From: Streptomyces pinistramenti
Lineage (GTDB): Bacteria > Actinomycetota > Actinomycetes > Streptomycetales > Streptomycetaceae
Assembly: GCF_020564935.1 (NCBI RefSeq)
Contig: NZ_JAJCXB010000017.1
Location: 1 to 64,000 of the forward strand
DNA length: 64,000 bases
Direction: 5' to 3'
In this document: positions 45,921 to 55,264 of the stretch, piece after piece
Numbering within the stretch: position 1 is the stretch's first letter
How the letters are laid out: each line of letters begins with the position of its first letter
Notes under the pieces: generated by a model
What the model was told of the DNA's origin: nothing
Seen by the model: the letters and a program-made list of their open reading frames with translations, nothing else
Databases searched by the model: none
Translations under genes and position numbers: made by a program

Positions 45921-46224
45921 ATGCGGTATCCACAAGGAGGCAGGCTGACCGCCGAACGGCTGCAGTTCCGCGAGGAGTTACGGCTCCAGGCAGCCGAGCG
46001 GTTCGCCCGGGGCGAGGCGAGCTGGCTGACCGCGAGGGAACTACGCGTCAGTGTCCGGTCGGTGCAGCGATGGCAGCAGGCGTGGGACGAGGGCGGTCCG
46101 CGGGCTCTGCGATCGCAGGGGCCGGTATCACTGCCGAGGCTGAGCGAGAAGCAGTTCGCGCAGCTGGCGGCGGAGCTGGCCAAGGGACCGGCCGCGCACG
46201 GTTGGGAGGCTCAATGGTGGACGC
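45921..46224 (+). pseudogene. IS630-family transposase, N-terminal helix-turn-helix part
   Basis: The sequence MRYPQGGRLTAERLQFREEL, then AERFARGEASWLTARELRVS and VRSVQRWQQAWDEGGPRALR, is the N-terminal HTH/winged-helix half of IS630-type transposases. Similarity ends after AAHGWEAQWWTLSRVKT near 46235, where IS3-type sequence takes over. Confidence 0.8.
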
Positions 46225-46513
46225 TGTCTCGGGTCAAGACCGGTTCGCCCAGGTCTGCGAGGACCTCGGTGTGGACAGGTCACGCGGTGCGGTGGGCACC
46301 AGCGCGGACAACGCCGCCGCGGAATCGCTGCACGCATCCCTGAAACGGGAGACGCTGCGGGGGAAGAAGCGGTGGACCGGGGCGCGCGAGGCCCGGCTCG
46401 CGGTCTTCCGCTGGGCAACCCGCTACAACACCCGAAGAAGGCACTCCCGACTCGGCCAGATCAGCCCGATCGCCTTCGAGCAACGATCACTTACGCCAGC
46501 CACTGCCGCATGA
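46225..46513 (+). pseudogene. IS3-family transposase C-terminal fragment
   Basis: This stretch encodes QVCEDLGVDRSRGAVGTSAD, NAAAESLHASLKRETLRGKK and TRYNTRRRHSRLGQISPIAF, the end of an IS3-family integrase-type transposase, including the catalytic Glu segment. It ends at TGA 46513. It sits inside the IS630 relic and lacks its own N-terminus and left end. Confidence 0.85.
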
Positions 46514-46519
46514 CAATCG

Positions 46520-47114
46520 GTGTCCACGATCAAGGGCCAAGGCCCTGAGGCCTGGCTCGTCTTCGAAGATGAGGCCGGCTTCTCCATGACACCGCCGCAC
46601 GCCAAGACCTGGTCGCAGCGGGGCCGGACGCCGGTCGTGAGGGTGCGCGGCCGCTCGCGCAGACGGATATCTATCGCCGCGCTGACCTGTTACAAACCCG
46701 GCCGCGGATCCCGGCTGATCTACCGGCCGCGCAGGGACGACGGACGACGCGACGAACGCAAAAGCTTCTCCTGGCGCGACTACCGAGACCTGCTGATCGC
46801 CGCACACCAACAACTCGGCGGCCCGATCGTACTCGTCTCGGACAACCTCAATGTCCACAAAGCTGCCGGGCTGCGGGAGTTCGCCGCATCCCGGGACTGG
46901 CTGACCGTCCACTACCTGCCGCCCTACGCGCCCGACCTCAACCCCCGTCGAAGGGATCTGGTCCCTGCTGCGGCGCGGGTGGCTATCCAATGTCGCCTTC
47001 ACCACCCCCGAGCACCTCACCCAGCGCATCCGACGCGGCCTACGACACATCAAGTACCACGCCGACCTCATAAACGGCTGCCTCGCTGAGACCAGCCTGA
47101 CCATAAACCCCTGA
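46520..47114 (+). pseudogene. IS630-family transposase, C-terminal DDE part, frameshifted
   Basis: The frame reads AWLVFEDEAGFSMTPPHAKT (first catalytic Asp), then VVRVRGRSRRRISIAALTCY and PIVLVSDNLNVHKAAGLREF (second Asp). After YAPDLNP a single extra C in a C-run near 46945 shifts the frame. Removing it restores VEGIWSLLRRGWLSNVAFTT and the normal ending TSLTINP at 47112-47114. Confidence 0.85.
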
Positions 47115-47148
47115 ACACAGGCGATATAACGAGTTCAACCTCAGTAAC

Positions 47149-47399
47149 AAGCGTGCGTACCTCTTTCGTGGCCACATGAGGGGACTGCCAGGGCCTTTCA
47201 CCAGGGAAAGATCCCGGATTATTCGATATCATAGGTATATCCTCGCCTTTCCCTCATCGCCTACACCGATTCTTTATCATCGTGCCGCTGACGCGGGTTT
47301 ACAATTCATCTCAATTAGTTAGTCCCCAGTAGCAGATGAAGGCGCAGGCAATGCCGGTGGAGGCCAGGAAATGGCTGGCTTAGCGTCGGTGCAGGTTCG
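47149..47399. other. AT-richer gap between mobile elements
   Basis: There is no convincing open reading frame. Base composition is clearly lower in G+C than elsewhere in the window, with several TATA-like segments. It probably represents foreign or eroded sequence between IS insertions. Confidence 0.4.
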
Positions 47400-48034
47400 T
47401 CGCAAAAGTCGCCGATGTCGTCGGCCTGTATCACCACCCGCCTGAGAAGGCCGTGGTGTTATGCGTCGACGAGAAGGCCCAGGTCCAAGCATCGGTGCCG
47501 GGTATCGCGGAACGCGCTGGTCAGGACGGCGTTGAGGCTTGCGGAGGGTGCGGCCCGTCCGCAGGGCCTTGGTGAGTTCGCGGCGGAGTTCGCCTCGCCC
47601 CTGGACGTAGAGGGCCTGGTAGATCGTCTCGTGCGACACGTGCATCTCCGGCTGGTCGGGGAAGTGCAGGCGCAGGCTCCGGCTGATCTGCTCGGGACTC
47701 CACTTCAGCCCCAGCCACGACTGGATGGTGTCACGCAGCAGCAGACACGCTGCGATCTTCCCGCTCTTGGGACGGGGCCGCCGGGTCCGTGCGCGGGCGT
47801 GCGCTACGTGCGGCCGGTACTGGCCGTTCACGGGGTGCTGGTTGCGGCGGATCTCCCGGCTGATGGTGGACGGGCTGCGGCCAAGCTCGGCCGCGATCGC
47901 ACGGACGGTGGCTTTCTCCCGCAGCCGGTCGGCGATGTGTATCCGCTCGTCCTCGCCGAGATACCGGGAGTCGCCGCGGACCTCGATCAACCGCGTCTTC
48001 GCCGTTCTGACGGCACGGGCCGCGGCCTGGGCGG
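47400..48034 (-). pseudogene. IS30-family transposase relic
   Basis: The minus strand encodes DERIHIADRLREKATVRAIA, AAELGRSPSTISREIRRNQH and LGLKWSPEQISRSLRLHFPD, then HVSHETIYQALYVQGRGELR. This is the N-terminal helix-turn-helix and central part of an IS30-family transposase. The C-terminal DDE domain is missing below about 47400. The N-terminal beginning is cut by the IS5-family element inserted at 48035. Confidence 0.8.
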
Positions 48035-48916
48035 TGTCTTCAAATGATCTCGCGTGGTGGATCATGGTGGGGTGATACGTCGCCATGAACTGTCTGATGC
48101 TGAGTGGGAGTTCGTCCGGCCGTTGTTGCCGGTGTCGTTGCGGGGCAGGAAGCGGTTGGATGACCGCGTCGTGCTCAACGGGATCGTGTGGAAGTTCCGG
48201 ACCGGTACGGCCTGGCGGGATGTTCCCGAGCGGTACGGTCCCTGGGCCACGCTGCACACCCGGTTTCGTCGGTGGGCGTTGGACGGCACGTTCGAGCGGA
48301 TGCTGCGGGCGGCCCAGGCGAGGTCGGATGCTGCCGGGGACATCGACTGGCTCGTGTCGGTCAACTCCACCGTGGTCCGCGCCCACCAGCACGCCGCAGG
48401 GGCCCGAAAAGGGGGCTCCAAAGTCCCGGACTCGGACGGTCCCGAGGCGGCCTGACCAGCAAGATTCACCTGGCCTGCGATGCACGTGGCCGCCCGCTGG
48501 CGTTCACCGTCACCGGCGGCAATTCCAACGACTGCACCCAGTTCACTGCCGTGATGGAGGCGATACGAGTGCCCCGCACCGGCCCAGGACGGCCCCGAAT
48601 CAGGCCGGCCCACGTCCTGGGCGACAAGGGCTACAGCTCCAAGGCCATCCGCACCTGGCTCCGACGCCGAGGCATCGCCCACACCATCCCCGAACGCGCC
48701 GATCAGATCCGCAACCGGATCCGGCGCGGCAGCCACGGCGGGCGCCCGCCGGCCTTCAACAAACAGCTCTACAAGCAGCGCAACGTGATCGAACGCTGCT
48801 TCAACCGCCTGAAGCAATGGCGCGGAATCGCCACCCGCTACGACAAGACCGCCGAGTCCTACCAAGCAGCCATCACCCTCGCATCGCTCCTGATGTGGGC
48901 GTGACATTTGAAGACA
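48035..48916 (+). mobile_element. IS5-family insertion sequence, apparently intact
   Basis: A 12-bp exact inverted repeat, TGTCTTCAAATG (48035-48046) and its complement (48905-48916), flanks a two-frame transposase gene. The element interrupts the IS30 relic. Exact outer ends extend a few bases further (the right side reads AGTTGTCTTC on its complement). No target duplication could be assigned with confidence. Confidence 0.85.
48069..48904 (+). CDS. IS5-family transposase expressed by -1 frameshift (orfA-orfB)
   Basis: orfA starts at GTG 48069 (VIRRHELSDAEWEFVRPLLP) and ends at TGA 48455. The protein continues in the -1 frame to TGA 48904. The shift is probably at the A-run followed by G-run near 48407-48415 (CGAAAAGGGGG). 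A -1 slip there gives KRGLQSPGLGRSRGGL, the conserved junction of this group. Catalytic residues are in DWLVSVNSTVVRAHQ (D), VLGDKGYSSKAI (D) and NVIERCFNRLKQWRGIATRY (E). No other defect is seen, so this is the only copy in the cluster that could still be active. Confidence 0.85.
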
Positions 48917-49040
48917 ACTCCTAGGCCGCGCTCGAAGTCCACTGCAACTCCCTACGGACGCGGTGTTGCCACGACCCCTTGAATTCGCCTCTGTGGTCCG
49001 GTGCTTTGTTGCTGGTCGGGAGGTGAGTCGATGCCGGAGC

Positions 49041-49077
49041 CCCCGGCCCGCTCCCGTGGTGTGGGGGCGGGCCGGGG
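49041..49077 (-). terminator. Hairpin terminator of the oligopeptide ABC operon
   Basis: A 15-bp stem (49041-49055 with 49063-49077) with one wobble pair and a 7-nt loop, 27 nt past the stop codon of the substrate-binding protein gene. Confidence 0.75.
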
Positions 49078-49103
49078 TTCGTGTGTGCCCCGGGCCGGGT
49101 GGG

Positions 49104-50777
49104 TTACTTCTGCCAGCCGACCGTTTCCGGGAGGGGGGTGTAGAAGATGGTTGCGCCGACGTTGGCGAGGCCCTTTTTGACGCCGTAGGTCGAGGGGCCG
49201 CTGTAGAGCGGCAGGAAGGCGTACTGCTGGAGTGCCTTCTGTTCGACCTTGTTGACGGCTGCGGCCTGCTTGCCGAGGTCGGCGATCTCGGTGGTGGCGC
49301 GGACTTCCTTGTCCAGGGCCGGTGTGCCGGAGCCGGTGATGTTGGCGTCGCGGTCCGAGCAGTAGAAGTCGCACAGGTAGCGGGCGCCGAACGGGTCCAT
49401 GGAGCGGTTGCCCGAGAGGAAGAGGTCGAACCTGCGGTCACTGATGATCTTGGCGAAGTCCGCGTCGTCGCCCTTCTTGATGACGAGGTGGATGCCGACG
49501 GGCTTCAGCATGGCGGCGAAGGCGCCGGCGGTGGCCTTGCCCAGCGGGTCGTCGCCGAGGAGCGTGTAGCCGACTTCGAGCTTCTTGCCGTTCTTGACGC
49601 GGATGCCGTCCGCCCCGGGCTTCCAGCCCGCCGCGTCGAGCGTCTTGGCGGCCTCGTCCGGCGCGTGCTTCAGCACGGCCGACACGTTGTCCTCGTAGCC
49701 CTTCTGGAAGCTGAAGAGGACGGCGGAGCCGGGCAGCGGCTCCTTGTAGTCGAGTCCCTGGAACTGGATTCTCGCGATCTGCGGGCGGTCGATGCTCTCC
49801 ACGATGGCCTTGCGGACGGCCGTCTCCGAGAGGATCGAGGATTTCGTGTTGAGGTGGAGCGAGTACTCGAAGGGGCTGCCGCCGCTGCGGATCTCCGTGC
49901 CCTTGAGGCCCTTGATCTGCTTGAGGCTCTCCGCGTCGACGGCTGAGGTGTAGTCGAGCTGGCCGTTCTTGAAGGCGTTGACCGCCGCCGTCGACTCCAG
50001 GTTGACGTACACGCGCTTGTCGAGCTTGCCCTTCTTGCCCCACCACTTCGGGTTGCGGACGAAGGTGATGTTGCCGGAGTGCGTGTCCCACGTGCCGACC
50101 GTGTACGGGCCCGCGCCCCACTCCGGGTGGGCCTTCTTGACGTACGCCTTGTTGAAGTTGCCGACGGTGGCGGCCTTGGGGTGCAGGAAGGTGGTGAACA
50201 GGGTCGGCCAGGAGGCGTTGACGCCCTTGAAGTTGATGACGGCCTGCTTGGCGTCGGCGCCCTTCTCGACCGAGGTGATCCGGTCGTAGCCGTCCGTGGA
50301 CGAGGCGGCGAAGTCCTTGTCCGAGCCGTTGTTGGCCTTCCAGGTGGCCTTGATCGCCGTCCAGTCGATCGGGGTGCCGTCGTTGAAGGTGGCCTTCGGG
50401 TTGATCGTCAGGGTGACCTTCTGGTCGCCGCCTTCGACGGTGACCTTCACGTCGCTGTAGTAGTCGGGGTTGTACTGCACCTCGCCGGTCGGCGCGTACG
50501 TGATCGCGTCGGCGTTGTACCAGCCCCAGACCCGGGACGCGGTCAGCGTGGCATTGACGTTGAACGGGTTGCCCTGGTCGTCGAAGGTCCCGGCGGTGGT
50601 GTAGGTGCCACCGTCCTTGATCTTGTCGTACGGCTGGGGGTTGTAGTCGACGGCGGCGGATGCGGCCTTGGGGTTCTTGTCCGGCCCTGCCGCGTCCTTG
50701 CCGGGGGACTGGCACGCGGTGGCGGCGACGGAGATGGCGGCGACGAGGGCAACGGGGAGGACCAGCCGTGCGCGCAT
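49104..50777 (-). CDS. Peptide ABC transporter substrate-binding lipoprotein (family 5)
   Basis: A 557-residue exported lipoprotein. The signal peptide MRARLVLPVALVAAISVAAT ends in a lipobox with Cys21, which would be lipidated. The SBP_bac_5 domain follows (VTLTINPKATFNDGTPIDWT near 130, FVRNPKWWGKKGKLDKRVYV near 235, then FEYSLHLNTKSSILSETAVR near 300). It would bind oligopeptides or related solutes outside the membrane and pass them to the adjoining permeases. It is the last gene of a minus-strand operon (dppB-like, dppC-like, fused ATPase, binding protein) with 92 nt after the ATPase gene. Confidence 0.93.
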   Translation of the reverse strand: MRARLVLPVALVAAISVAATACQSPGKDAAGPDKNPKAASAAVDYNPQPYDKIKDGGTYTTAGTFDDQGNPFNVNATLTASRVWGWYNADAITYAPTGEVQYNPDYYSDVKVTVEGGDQKVTLTINPKATFNDGTPIDWTAIKATWKANNGSDKDFAASSTDGYDRITSVEKGADAKQAVINFKGVNASWPTLFTTFLHPKAATVGNFNKAYVKKAHPEWGAGPYTVGTWDTHSGNITFVRNPKWWGKKGKLDKRVYVNLESTAAVNAFKNGQLDYTSAVDAESLKQIKGLKGTEIRSGGSPFEYSLHLNTKSSILSETAVRKAIVESIDRPQIARIQFQGLDYKEPLPGSAVLFSFQKGYEDNVSAVLKHAPDEAAKTLDAAGWKPGADGIRVKNGKKLEVGYTLLGDDPLGKATAGAFAAMLKPVGIHLVIKKGDDADFAKIISDRRFDLFLSGNRSMDPFGARYLCDFYCSDRDANITGSGTPALDKEVRATTEIADLGKQAAAVNKVEQKALQQYAFLPLYSGPSTYGVKKGLANVGATIFYTPLPETVGWQK

Positions 50778-50869
50778 GGCGAAAGGGTTCCTTCTGGTTC
50801 GGTGGAGCGGGGAGGGAAGCAGCTTGGTGGCGGGCCGGGATGTCCGGACCGCGGAAGGCCGGAGTGGTC

Positions 50870-52957
50870 TCAGACGGCGTGGCAGGCGTACTGGTGGCCG
50901 GGCTGCCCGGCCACGTCGACCGGCGCGGGGCGTTCCGTGCGGCAGCGCCGGCGCACTTCCTCGTCGGCGAGGCGGTGGAGCGGGCAGCGGTCCACGAAGA
51001 CGCACCCCGCGGGCACCCGGGTCGCGCTCGGCTGCTCGCCCTCCAGGACGACGCGTTCCCGGGCGCGTTCGCGCTGCGGATCGGGCACCGGGATCGCGGA
51101 CAGCAGCGCGCGGGTGTACGGGTGCTTCGGATCGGAGAAGAGCGTTTCGGTGTCGCCGGTCTCGACGATGTGGCCCAGGTACATCACCGCGATGCGGTCG
51201 GAGATGTACCGGACCACGGCCAGGTCGTGGGCGACCACGAGGTAGGCGAGGGCGAGTTCGCGCTTGAGCCGGGCCAGGAGGTTGATCACCCCGGCCTGCA
51301 CCGACACGTCGAGGGCCGAGAGCGGTTCGTCGAGGACGAGCAGTCTGGGCTCCGTCGCGAGGGCGCGGGCGATGCCGACCCGCTGGCGCTGGCCGCCGGA
51401 GAGAGCGGCCGGGAAGCGGTCGCTCACCGCCTCGTCCAGGCCGACCAGGGCCAGCAGTTCACGGATACGGGAGCGGATCGACTCGCGGTCCCGCCCGATG
51501 GCCTGCAGGGGTTCGGCGAGCAGCTGGAAGACGGGCAGCCGCGGGTCCAGGGCGTCCAGCGGGTCCTGCATGACGATCTGTACGTCCCGCCGCAACTCCC
51601 GTATCCGCGCGGCCGATCCGACCGCACCGACGTCGGTGCCGGCGATCTCGATCCGGCCGCCCTCGGGCTGCTTGAGCCGGAGGATCTCCAGCAGTGTCGT
51701 GGTCTTGCCGCTGCCCGACTCGCCGACCAGGCCCAGGGTCTCCCCGGCCCGCAGCTCGAAGCTCACCCGGTTGACGGCGTGCAGCGTCCCGACCCGGCGC
51801 TTGAGGACGGCGCCCTTGGTGACGGGGAAGGTCTTGACGAGGTCCTCGACACGGAGCACCACGTCGCCGGTCGCGGCGCGGCCGGAGTGGGGCTCCTGGG
51901 CATCGCCTGTGACGGTCCCGGCCGGATCCAGCGATCCGTCGGCTATCTCGTCGGCGCGCAGGCAGGCCACATCGCCGTGCCCGGTGATCCCGCGCAGCTC
52001 GGGTTCGGCGGCCCGGCACGCGTCGAGCGCGACGGCGCACCGGCTCGCGAAGGGGCAGCCGGCCGGGAGGTCCACGAGCGCGGGCGGCTCCCCGCCGATC
52101 GGGGCCAGCGGCCGGTGGACACCGCTGTCCACGGTCGGCACGGCGGCGAGCAGCCGCGCGGTGTACGGCATGACCGGCCGGCGGAACAGTTCGTCCACAC
52201 CGGCCCGTTCCACGAAGCGGCCCGCGTACATGACGGCGATGTCGTCCGCGTGTCCCGCGACGACCCCGAGGTCGTGGGTGATGAGGACGAGACCGGCGCC
52301 CGTCTCCTTCTGCGCCAGTCGCAGGACGTCGAGGATCTGGGCCTGCACGGTGACGTCGAGGGCGGTGGTGGGCTCGTCGGCGACGAGAACGGACGGCTTG
52401 TTGGCGATGGCCAGGGCGATCACGACGCGCTGGCGCATGCCGCCGGAGAACTCGTGCGGGAAGGATCCGGCCCGGTTGCGCGGGTCGGGGATGCCGACGA
52501 GATCGAGCAGTTCGACGGCCTGTTCCCAGGCTGCCCGTTTCGTCAGGTCCTGGTGGATCCGCAGGGTGTCGGCGAGCAGTCTGCCCACGGAGAAGATCGG
52601 CGTGAGTGCGGACAGCGGGTCCTGGAAGACCATGCCGATGGACTTGCCGCGTACGTCGGAGAGCGCCTTGTCGCCGAGGCCGGCCAGGTCGCGTCCGCCG
52701 AGCAGCACCTGGCCCCGCAGGCCGGCGGAGGGCGGCAGCAGGCCCATGATGCCCATCGCGGTGGCCGACTTGCCCGAGCCGGACTCGCCGACGACGCCGA
52801 GGGTGCGGCCCGGCAGCAGGTCGAAGCTGACGCCGCGCACCGCCTCGACGGGCCCGGACTCGGAGGGGAAGGAGATCCGCAGGTCCCGCACCGAGAGCAC
52901 GGGGGCGGGGGTGCCGGTCGGCAGGGATGTCCTGGGCCGGGTCGTCGCACGGGTCAT
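50870..52957 (-). CDS. Fused double ATP-binding protein of a peptide ABC transporter (DppD-DppF type)
   Basis: One 695-residue protein carries two complete ABC ATPase domains. The first (about 20-270) has Walker A GESGSGKSATA, signature FSGGMRQRV and Walker B VLVADEPTTALD. The second (about 355-600) has GESGSGKTTT, LSGGQRQRV and LLVLDEPLSALD. Each is followed by the oligopeptide-type C-terminal extension with cysteines (CPFASRCAVALDAC; CVFVDRCPLH). In E. coli these are two proteins; fusions are frequent in actinobacteria. The start ATG 52957 overlaps the dppC-like stop by ATGA. Confidence 0.93.
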   Translation of the reverse strand: MTRATTRPRTSLPTGTPAPVLSVRDLRISFPSESGPVEAVRGVSFDLLPGRTLGVVGESGSGKSATAMGIMGLLPPSAGLRGQVLLGGRDLAGLGDKALSDVRGKSIGMVFQDPLSALTPIFSVGRLLADTLRIHQDLTKRAAWEQAVELLDLVGIPDPRNRAGSFPHEFSGGMRQRVVIALAIANKPSVLVADEPTTALDVTVQAQILDVLRLAQKETGAGLVLITHDLGVVAGHADDIAVMYAGRFVERAGVDELFRRPVMPYTARLLAAVPTVDSGVHRPLAPIGGEPPALVDLPAGCPFASRCAVALDACRAAEPELRGITGHGDVACLRADEIADGSLDPAGTVTGDAQEPHSGRAATGDVVLRVEDLVKTFPVTKGAVLKRRVGTLHAVNRVSFELRAGETLGLVGESGSGKTTTLLEILRLKQPEGGRIEIAGTDVGAVGSAARIRELRRDVQIVMQDPLDALDPRLPVFQLLAEPLQAIGRDRESIRSRIRELLALVGLDEAVSDRFPAALSGGQRQRVGIARALATEPRLLVLDEPLSALDVSVQAGVINLLARLKRELALAYLVVAHDLAVVRYISDRIAVMYLGHIVETGDTETLFSDPKHPYTRALLSAIPVPDPQRERARERVVLEGEQPSATRVPAGCVFVDRCPLHRLADEEVRRRCRTERPAPVDVAGQPGHQYACHAV

Positions 52958-53907
52958 CGTCGGCCTCCAGCGGCGCCGGTCACGGATGTGGGGTCCAGGG
53001 CGTCGCGCAGTCCGTCGCCGATGAAGGTCATCGACACGGTCAGCAGGACGACCAGGCCCGCGGGGAAGGCGAAGAGCCAGGGGGCGCTCGTGACGGTGCT
53101 CGCGCCGTCCGCGAGCATCGTGCCGAGGGAGACGTCCGGGGTCTGGACGCCGAATCCGAGGAAGGACAGGGCGGTTTCGCTCAGTACGGTCGCGACGACA
53201 CCCAGCGTCAGGTTGACGATCAGGAGCGAGCCGAGGTTGGGGATGAGATGGCGCAGGATGATGCGCAGCGCGCCGACGCCCATGAACTCGGCGGCCGTCA
53301 CGTAGTCCCGTTCGCGCAGTGAGGTCGAGACGGACCAGATCACCCGGGCCGTGGACATCCAGCCGAACACCGTCAGGACGACGATGAGGACCCGCCAGTC
53401 GCCGGCCAGGCGGTGGGAGACCAGGGCGAGGATGAGGAACGAGGGGACGACGAGCAGGAAGTGGATGACGGCGAGCGTCGCCCGCTCGACCCGGCCTCCG
53501 AAGTACGCGGCGCCGGAGCCGATGACCGCGGCGACGACGATGGTCAGGACGGAGACGCTCACGGCGATCACCAGGGAGCGCTGGAGTCCGTGCACGGCGG
53601 AGGCGTAGACGTCGTTGCCGCCCTGGTTGGTGCCGAACCAGTGGGCGGCGCTCGGCGGTTGAGTGAGTGCGGCGAAGTCCGCGTCGGAGTGGGTGTACGG
53701 CGTGAACAGGCCGCCGAACGCGCTGAACAGCACCAGCAGGACGAAGATCACCACGCCGGCGACCGCGAGGCGGTTGCGCAGGAAGCGCCGCAGGTAGAGC
53801 CGGCCGAGGCCGAGGTTCCGGCCGTTCTTCCACGCAGGGGGCGCCGCTTCCGGCGGTCGGTCGGCCGCCGCGCCGGACGGGGCGCCGTAGGTCACGTCTG
53901 TCGCCAC
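52954..53907 (-). CDS. Peptide ABC transporter permease (DppC type)
   Basis: A 317-residue membrane protein from GTG 53907, one base after the dppB-like stop. The N-terminal OppC segment RRFLRNRLAVAGVVIFVLLV and GTNQGGNDVYASAVHGLQRS are present. The BPD_transp motif (EAA loop) reads AAEFMGVGALRIILRHLIPN near residue 205. About six transmembrane helices are predicted. It forms a heterodimeric channel with the preceding permease. Its end overlaps the fused ATPase start. Confidence 0.93.
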   Translation of the reverse strand: MATDVTYGAPSGAAADRPPEAAPPAWKNGRNLGLGRLYLRRFLRNRLAVAGVVIFVLLVLFSAFGGLFTPYTHSDADFAALTQPPSAAHWFGTNQGGNDVYASAVHGLQRSLVIAVSVSVLTIVVAAVIGSGAAYFGGRVERATLAVIHFLLVVPSFLILALVSHRLAGDWRVLIVVLTVFGWMSTARVIWSVSTSLRERDYVTAAEFMGVGALRIILRHLIPNLGSLLIVNLTLGVVATVLSETALSFLGFGVQTPDVSLGTMLADGASTVTSAPWLFAFPAGLVVLLTVSMTFIGDGLRDALDPTSVTGAAGGRR

Positions 53908-53908
53908 G

Positions 53909-54892
53909 TCAGCTCACTCTCACTCTCGGGTCGAGGAAGACCGTGGCGATGTCCGCGAGAATCGCGCCGACCGCGGTCAGGGCGGCCGCGAAGGCGGCTG
54001 TCGCGACCGTGCCGTGCACGTCGTTCTTGCTGATGGTCTGGATGAAGTAGCGGCCCATGCCGTTCCAGCCGAAGATCGTCTCGGTGATGACGGCGCCGGT
54101 GAAGAGGGCCGGGACGCTGAACGCCACGGATGTCGCCGTCGGAATGAGCGCGGTCCGCAGCGCGTGCCTGCGGATCGCCTGGGCCCGGGTGAGCCCGGTG
54201 GCGCGGGCGGTGCGGACGAAGTCGGCGTTGATCGTGTCGAGCAGGAGGGAACGCTGCGTCAGGTGATATCCGACGTACCCCATCAGGGTCAGCGTCAGGG
54301 TCGGGAGGATCAGGTGCAGGAGGCGGTCCCCGATCGTCGGGAGCAGCCCTTCGACGTTCGGTGAGTTCTCCCCGGCGACGTAGAGGAAGTGCAGCCCGGC
54401 GTGCTGGTTCAGCCAGATGGCGACGAAGACCACGGCGAGCGCGGCGACGGACGTCGGAATGTTGAACACCGCGATGGAAACGGCCTGGGAAATCCGGTCG
54501 GCCCAGCCGTATTGCCGCGATGCCGTGTAGACACCCAGCATGACGCCGATCACCACGGACAGAATCGTCGCGATGACGACCAACTCCGCGCTGACGAGGG
54601 ACCGGTAGCCGATTTCCCCGTTGACGGAGACGCCGGTGGGGGATTTTCCCCAGTCGAAGTCGAGGACGACAGAGGTGAGCCAGTCCCACCACCGCCGCAC
54701 GATCGGCACCTGCGGGTCCAGGTTGTACGGAGCGAGAGCCCGGTCGATCTGGATCTCGCTCCGTACGGGCCGCAGCTCCTTGAAATTCGACCGCGGGTCC
54801 AGGAACCAACTGGCCAGAAAGTAGGTCGCGTTCGTCGCGACCACGATCATCAGGAGCCACCCTGTCGCCTTGCGCGTCACATAGCGCAGCAC
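53909..54892 (-). CDS. Peptide ABC transporter permease (DppB type)
   Basis: A 327-residue membrane protein from GTG 54892 (VLRYVTRKATGWLLMIVVAT), with AGGAGG 7 nt upstream. The DppB signature region includes FDWGKSPTGVSVNGEIGYRS and the EAA loop ARATGLTRAQAIRRHALRTA with ALIPTATSVAFSVPALFTGA. The periplasmic first loop (about residues 30-95) is long. It is the first gene of the operon. The frame extends upstream to 55132, but that part lacks permease-like sequence. Confidence 0.9.
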   Translation of the reverse strand: MLRYVTRKATGWLLMIVVATNATYFLASWFLDPRSNFKELRPVRSEIQIDRALAPYNLDPQVPIVRRWWDWLTSVVLDFDWGKSPTGVSVNGEIGYRSLVSAELVVIATILSVVIGVMLGVYTASRQYGWADRISQAVSIAVFNIPTSVAALAVVFVAIWLNQHAGLHFLYVAGENSPNVEGLLPTIGDRLLHLILPTLTLTLMGYVGYHLTQRSLLLDTINADFVRTARATGLTRAQAIRRHALRTALIPTATSVAFSVPALFTGAVITETIFGWNGMGRYFIQTISKNDVHGTVATAAFAAALTAVGAILADIATVFLDPRVRVS

Positions 54893-55264
54893 GCCCGGCA
54901 CCTCCTCTTTCCACGCACGGGGCGCGCCGAGGAGGCGCCGGGTCTGAGGGACGTATGCATGCGCCGCGGAGCTTTCTGGAGAGACGGAATACCAGCACAA
55001 ACGTGCGATCTTCAGTCTGGTCCGCACTCCGGTGACGGCACCAGATCTCGGCCATTTCCGCCACGAGACTGACATGCCGCTGTAGCAAATAGTCAGTTCC
55101 CCGACCTGACCTCGGACGACGCGTGCCTGCATTGCAGGAGAGAAGCCGTGCCGGATCCAGCCCCGGCTTTAGGCCGCCGCGCTATCGGAGAATATTCCGA
55201 TCCGCCCCACACATTGCCTCGTCACTCAACTCCCATCAACTCCCTTATGGGTGTGCTGAATTCA
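54893..55264. other. Intergenic region upstream of the peptide ABC operon
   Basis: These 372 nt follow the BCCT gene and precede the dppB-like start on the minus strand. No gene or strong hairpin is visible. Promoter elements for the ABC operon are expected but were not identified. Confidence 0.4.

Larger units (their letters stand above)
45856..47144 (+). mobile_element. IS630-family element with TIRs and TA target duplication, internally disrupted
   Basis: The two ends match as inverted repeats: 45852-45878 against the complement of 47122-47148 agree at 23 of 27 bases (core TTGAACTCG). Both repeats begin at a TA dinucleotide, the known IS630 target, so the element is read as lying between the two TAs. 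Inside are the N- and C-terminal parts of one IS630 transposase, separated by an IS3-family fragment at 46225-46513. Confidence 0.85.

Noticed and set aside
40087..49000. A direct repeat of the tRNA-Gly 3' end marking an attR site
   Set aside because: I looked for a second copy of the GGGTTCGATTCCC region downstream and found none within the window, so no att pair can be claimed.
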